From Nostoc sp. LPT (GTDB lineage Bacteria > Cyanobacteriota > Cyanobacteriia > Cyanobacteriales > Nostocaceae), in assembly GCF_017115165.1 (NCBI RefSeq), contig NZ_JABXKF010000175.1, forward strand, positions 1 to 64,000: 64,000 nt of DNA, written 5' to 3'. Under the pieces are notes generated by a model, which saw only the letters and a program-made list of their open reading frames with translations, was not told where the DNA came from and did no database searches. This document shows, piece by piece, positions 62,274-64,000 of this stretch (positions within the stretch are counted from its first letter, which is position 1; every line of letters starts with the position of its first letter). Made by a program: the position numbers and the translations under genes.

Positions 62274-64000
62274 ATGTCTCAAAATCGAAGCAGTTGCCAG
62301 TGGAAGTTAGGAATAGTGAGTACTTTAGTAATTGCTGGAGTGCTCACTTTTGCTGAGAGTTTTGCCTTAGCTCAAATTCAAACAGATGCCACGCTCGGAT
62401 CTGAAAGTTCAATAATTACACCAAAGGTAATCGATGGTCAGCCTATAGACCAGATTGATGGTGGAGCAGTTCGTGGTACAAACTTGTTCCACAGCTTTGA
62501 AAAATTTTCTGTCTCTGAGGGAAGGACAGCCCATTTTAACAATGCAATCGATATTCAGAACATCATCAGTCGGGTGACAGGTAATTCTGTTTCTAATATA
62601 GATGGCATTCTCAAAGCTAACGGCACAGCCAACGTATTTCTGATTAATCCTAACGGAATTGTTTTTGGGCCCAATGCTTCTTTAAATATTGGCGGTTCAT
62701 TTGTGGCTAGCACGGCGAGTAGTTTGAACTTTGCTGATGGTACAAAGTTTAGTGCTACATCTGGTCAAACTGCACCACTACTCAAAGAAAGTGTTCCTAT
62801 TGGCTTACAATTCGGAACAACTGCTCGACCTATCCGCAATCAATCCCAAGCAAGTCCAAATAATGCAATTAATACCTTCGGACAAGGTGTTGGTCTACAA
62901 GTGCAGCAAGGCAAAACCTTAGCACTGATAGGCGGTGATCTAACGCTAGAGGGCGGAAATTTAACGGCAAGTGGGGGAAGAATTGAGTTAGGAAGTGTTG
63001 CTGGCAATAGTTTGGTTGGTCTAAGTTCGACGAATCAAGGTTGGGCATTAGGATATGAAGGTGTTCAAAATTTTCAGAACATCGAACTAACCCAGCAAAG
63101 TGAGATTCCATCTAATGTAGATACCAGTGGCAAAGGTGGTGGTAATATCCACCTGCAAGGACAGCGTGTACTGGTAACTGACGGTTCACAAATTTTGGCT
63201 CTTACTTTGGGAGCGCAACCAGGAGAAAATTTAACAGTGAACGCTTCCGAGTCTGTAGAACTTGGACTAAATGCGTTCTTGTCTACTGGAACTTTCGACA
63301 CTGGAAACTCTGGAAATATAAATATCACTACCAGAAAGTTGATTGTCAAAGATGGAGCGCAAGTCTTAATGTTCAATGTTGGTTCGGGATTGGCGGGGCA
63401 ATTGACCATCAACGCCTCAGATTCCGTAGAACTAATCGCAGGCATCCCCATTGCTCCTTTGCCAGATGGTAGTGATTTAACATCCAGTGGATTATTTAGT
63501 GCAACTTTTGGCGCTCAAAATGCTGGCAGCATAATAATTAATACTGGAAAGTTACGTATCGAGGGAGGGGCAGTAATATCAACAAGTTCTGAGGGTATAC
63601 TTGGGCGTTTTTCTAACCAATTTATACCAGCTACAGGAAATGGAGGAGATTTGATAGTGAACGCCTTCGAGTCCGTAGAATTAATGGGAACCTCAGCAAA
63701 TGGTTCTAGGCTCAGTAGCTTGTTTGCTGGCACTCAAGGGCCTGGAAATGGCGGCAACTTGACCTTAACTACAGGGCGATTGGTTATCAAAGATGGGGCG
63801 GCAATAACTGTCAGCAGTGAAGCTCGAAAAAATGTTAACTATCAAGGGGGTGTACCCAATTTAGGTCTAGCAGGCGAACTCAATGTCAACGCTCGTTCCA
63901 TCCTCCTGGATAAAGGAAAACTCACATCTGATAGTGAGTCAGGTAAAGGCGGTGACATTGCGGTACAGGTGCGGGACTTATTACTGATGCGTCGCAACAG
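62274..64000 (+). CDS. Filamentous-haemagglutinin-type secreted protein (partial)
   Basis: The frame from the ATG at 62274 stays open to the window edge, so it is 5'-complete but truncated (575 codons seen). It has a signal peptide (STLVIAGVLTFAESFALAQ), then the two-partner-secretion (TPS) domain with LFHSFEKFSV, ANVFLINPNGIVFGPNA and LNIGGSFVAST (the NPNG motif), then repetitive beta-helix segments (GGNL, INASESVEL, GGDL). Such proteins are exported by a TpsB partner. No TpsB is in this window. It probably lies beyond the end or elsewhere. Confidence 0.88.
   Translation, partial: MSQNRSSCQWKLGIVSTLVIAGVLTFAESFALAQIQTDATLGSESSIITPKVIDGQPIDQIDGGAVRGTNLFHSFEKFSVSEGRTAHFNNAIDIQNIISRVTGNSVSNIDGILKANGTANVFLINPNGIVFGPNASLNIGGSFVASTASSLNFADGTKFSATSGQTAPLLKESVPIGLQFGTTARPIRNQSQASPNNAINTFGQGVGLQVQQGKTLALIGGDLTLEGGNLTASGGRIELGSVAGNSLVGLSSTNQGWALGYEGVQNFQNIELTQQSEIPSNVDTSGKGGGNIHLQGQRVLVTDGSQILALTLGAQPGENLTVNASESVELGLNAFLSTGTFDTGNSGNINITTRKLIVKDGAQVLMFNVGSGLAGQLTINASDSVELIAGIPIAPLPDGSDLTSSGLFSATFGAQNAGSIIINTGKLRIEGGAVISTSSEGILGRFSNQFIPATGNGGDLIVNAFESVELMGTSANGSRLSSLFAGTQGPGNGGNLTLTTGRLVIKDGAAITVSSEARKNVNYQGGVPNLGLAGELNVNARSILLDKGKLTSDSESGKGGDIAVQVRDLLLMRRN

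Noticed and set aside
1-64000. CRISPR array
   Set aside because: The tandem repeats have units of 7, 42 or about 117 bp without regular unique spacers; none fits a repeat-spacer array.

Overview
The window comes from a filamentous, probably Nostoc-like, cyanobacterium. Evidence: very frequent GCGATCGC (HIP1) octamers; a photosystem I PsaK gene; the cyanobacterial pair acyl-ACP reductase and aldehyde-deformylating oxygenase; the pipX-pipY-sepF-proC cluster; a kinase fused to a GUN4 domain; and many short tandemly repeated heptanucleotides (GGCATTG, CCCCAAT, CAGCACT, AAAAGTC) between genes.

Layout. 1-6.9 kb is a rearranged region: a class III aminotransferase, a pseudokinase gene broken by a 16-bp duplication, a 42-bp minisatellite, a kinase-GUN4 gene carrying an in-frame 102-bp duplication, a VapC-type toxin-antitoxin pair, and a second truncated copy of the aminotransferase 5' end joined to a foreign 3' end. 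6.4-19.8 kb holds miscellaneous genes (DUF2808, DoxX, Spx/MgsR, an Lhr-like helicase, an FHA membrane protein, a PAS/GAF histidine kinase, a NurA-domain nuclease, a HAD hydrolase) and decayed fragments (Rieske, DUF1016). 20.4-30.2 kb is a metal-handling region: a MerR-type promoter dyad, a copper chaperone, a CopA-type ATPase, a small membrane protein, a MerR regulator, a Rieske oxygenase, a His-rich Zn/Cd/Co-type ATPase and a secreted Cys-containing protein. 30.6-34.3 kb has a TonB-dependent siderophore receptor with an AraC regulator.

34.8-43.9 kb is mostly housekeeping on the minus strand: a Ski2-like helicase, proC, sepF, pipY, pipX, an ECF transporter T component and der. 44.3-52.7 kb is the most striking locus: two large co-directional caspase-family genes. 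The first is a caspase fused to a C-terminal alpha/beta-hydrolase (lipase-like) domain. The second is caspase, nSTAND NTPase, one membrane segment and 14 WD40 repeats. Together they look like a sensor/executor suicide or defence module (inference).

52.8-61.4 kb is again housekeeping: an M50 protease with CBS domains, psaK, trpF, folE, an SDR enzyme, accA, acyl-ACP reductase, aldehyde-deformylating oxygenase and an orphan sugar ABC permease. 61.7 kb to the end holds a small protein with a RiPP-like Cys-rich tail, followed by the start of a large secreted filamentous-haemagglutinin-type protein that runs off the window. No tRNA, rRNA, CRISPR array or intact insertion sequence was recognised.
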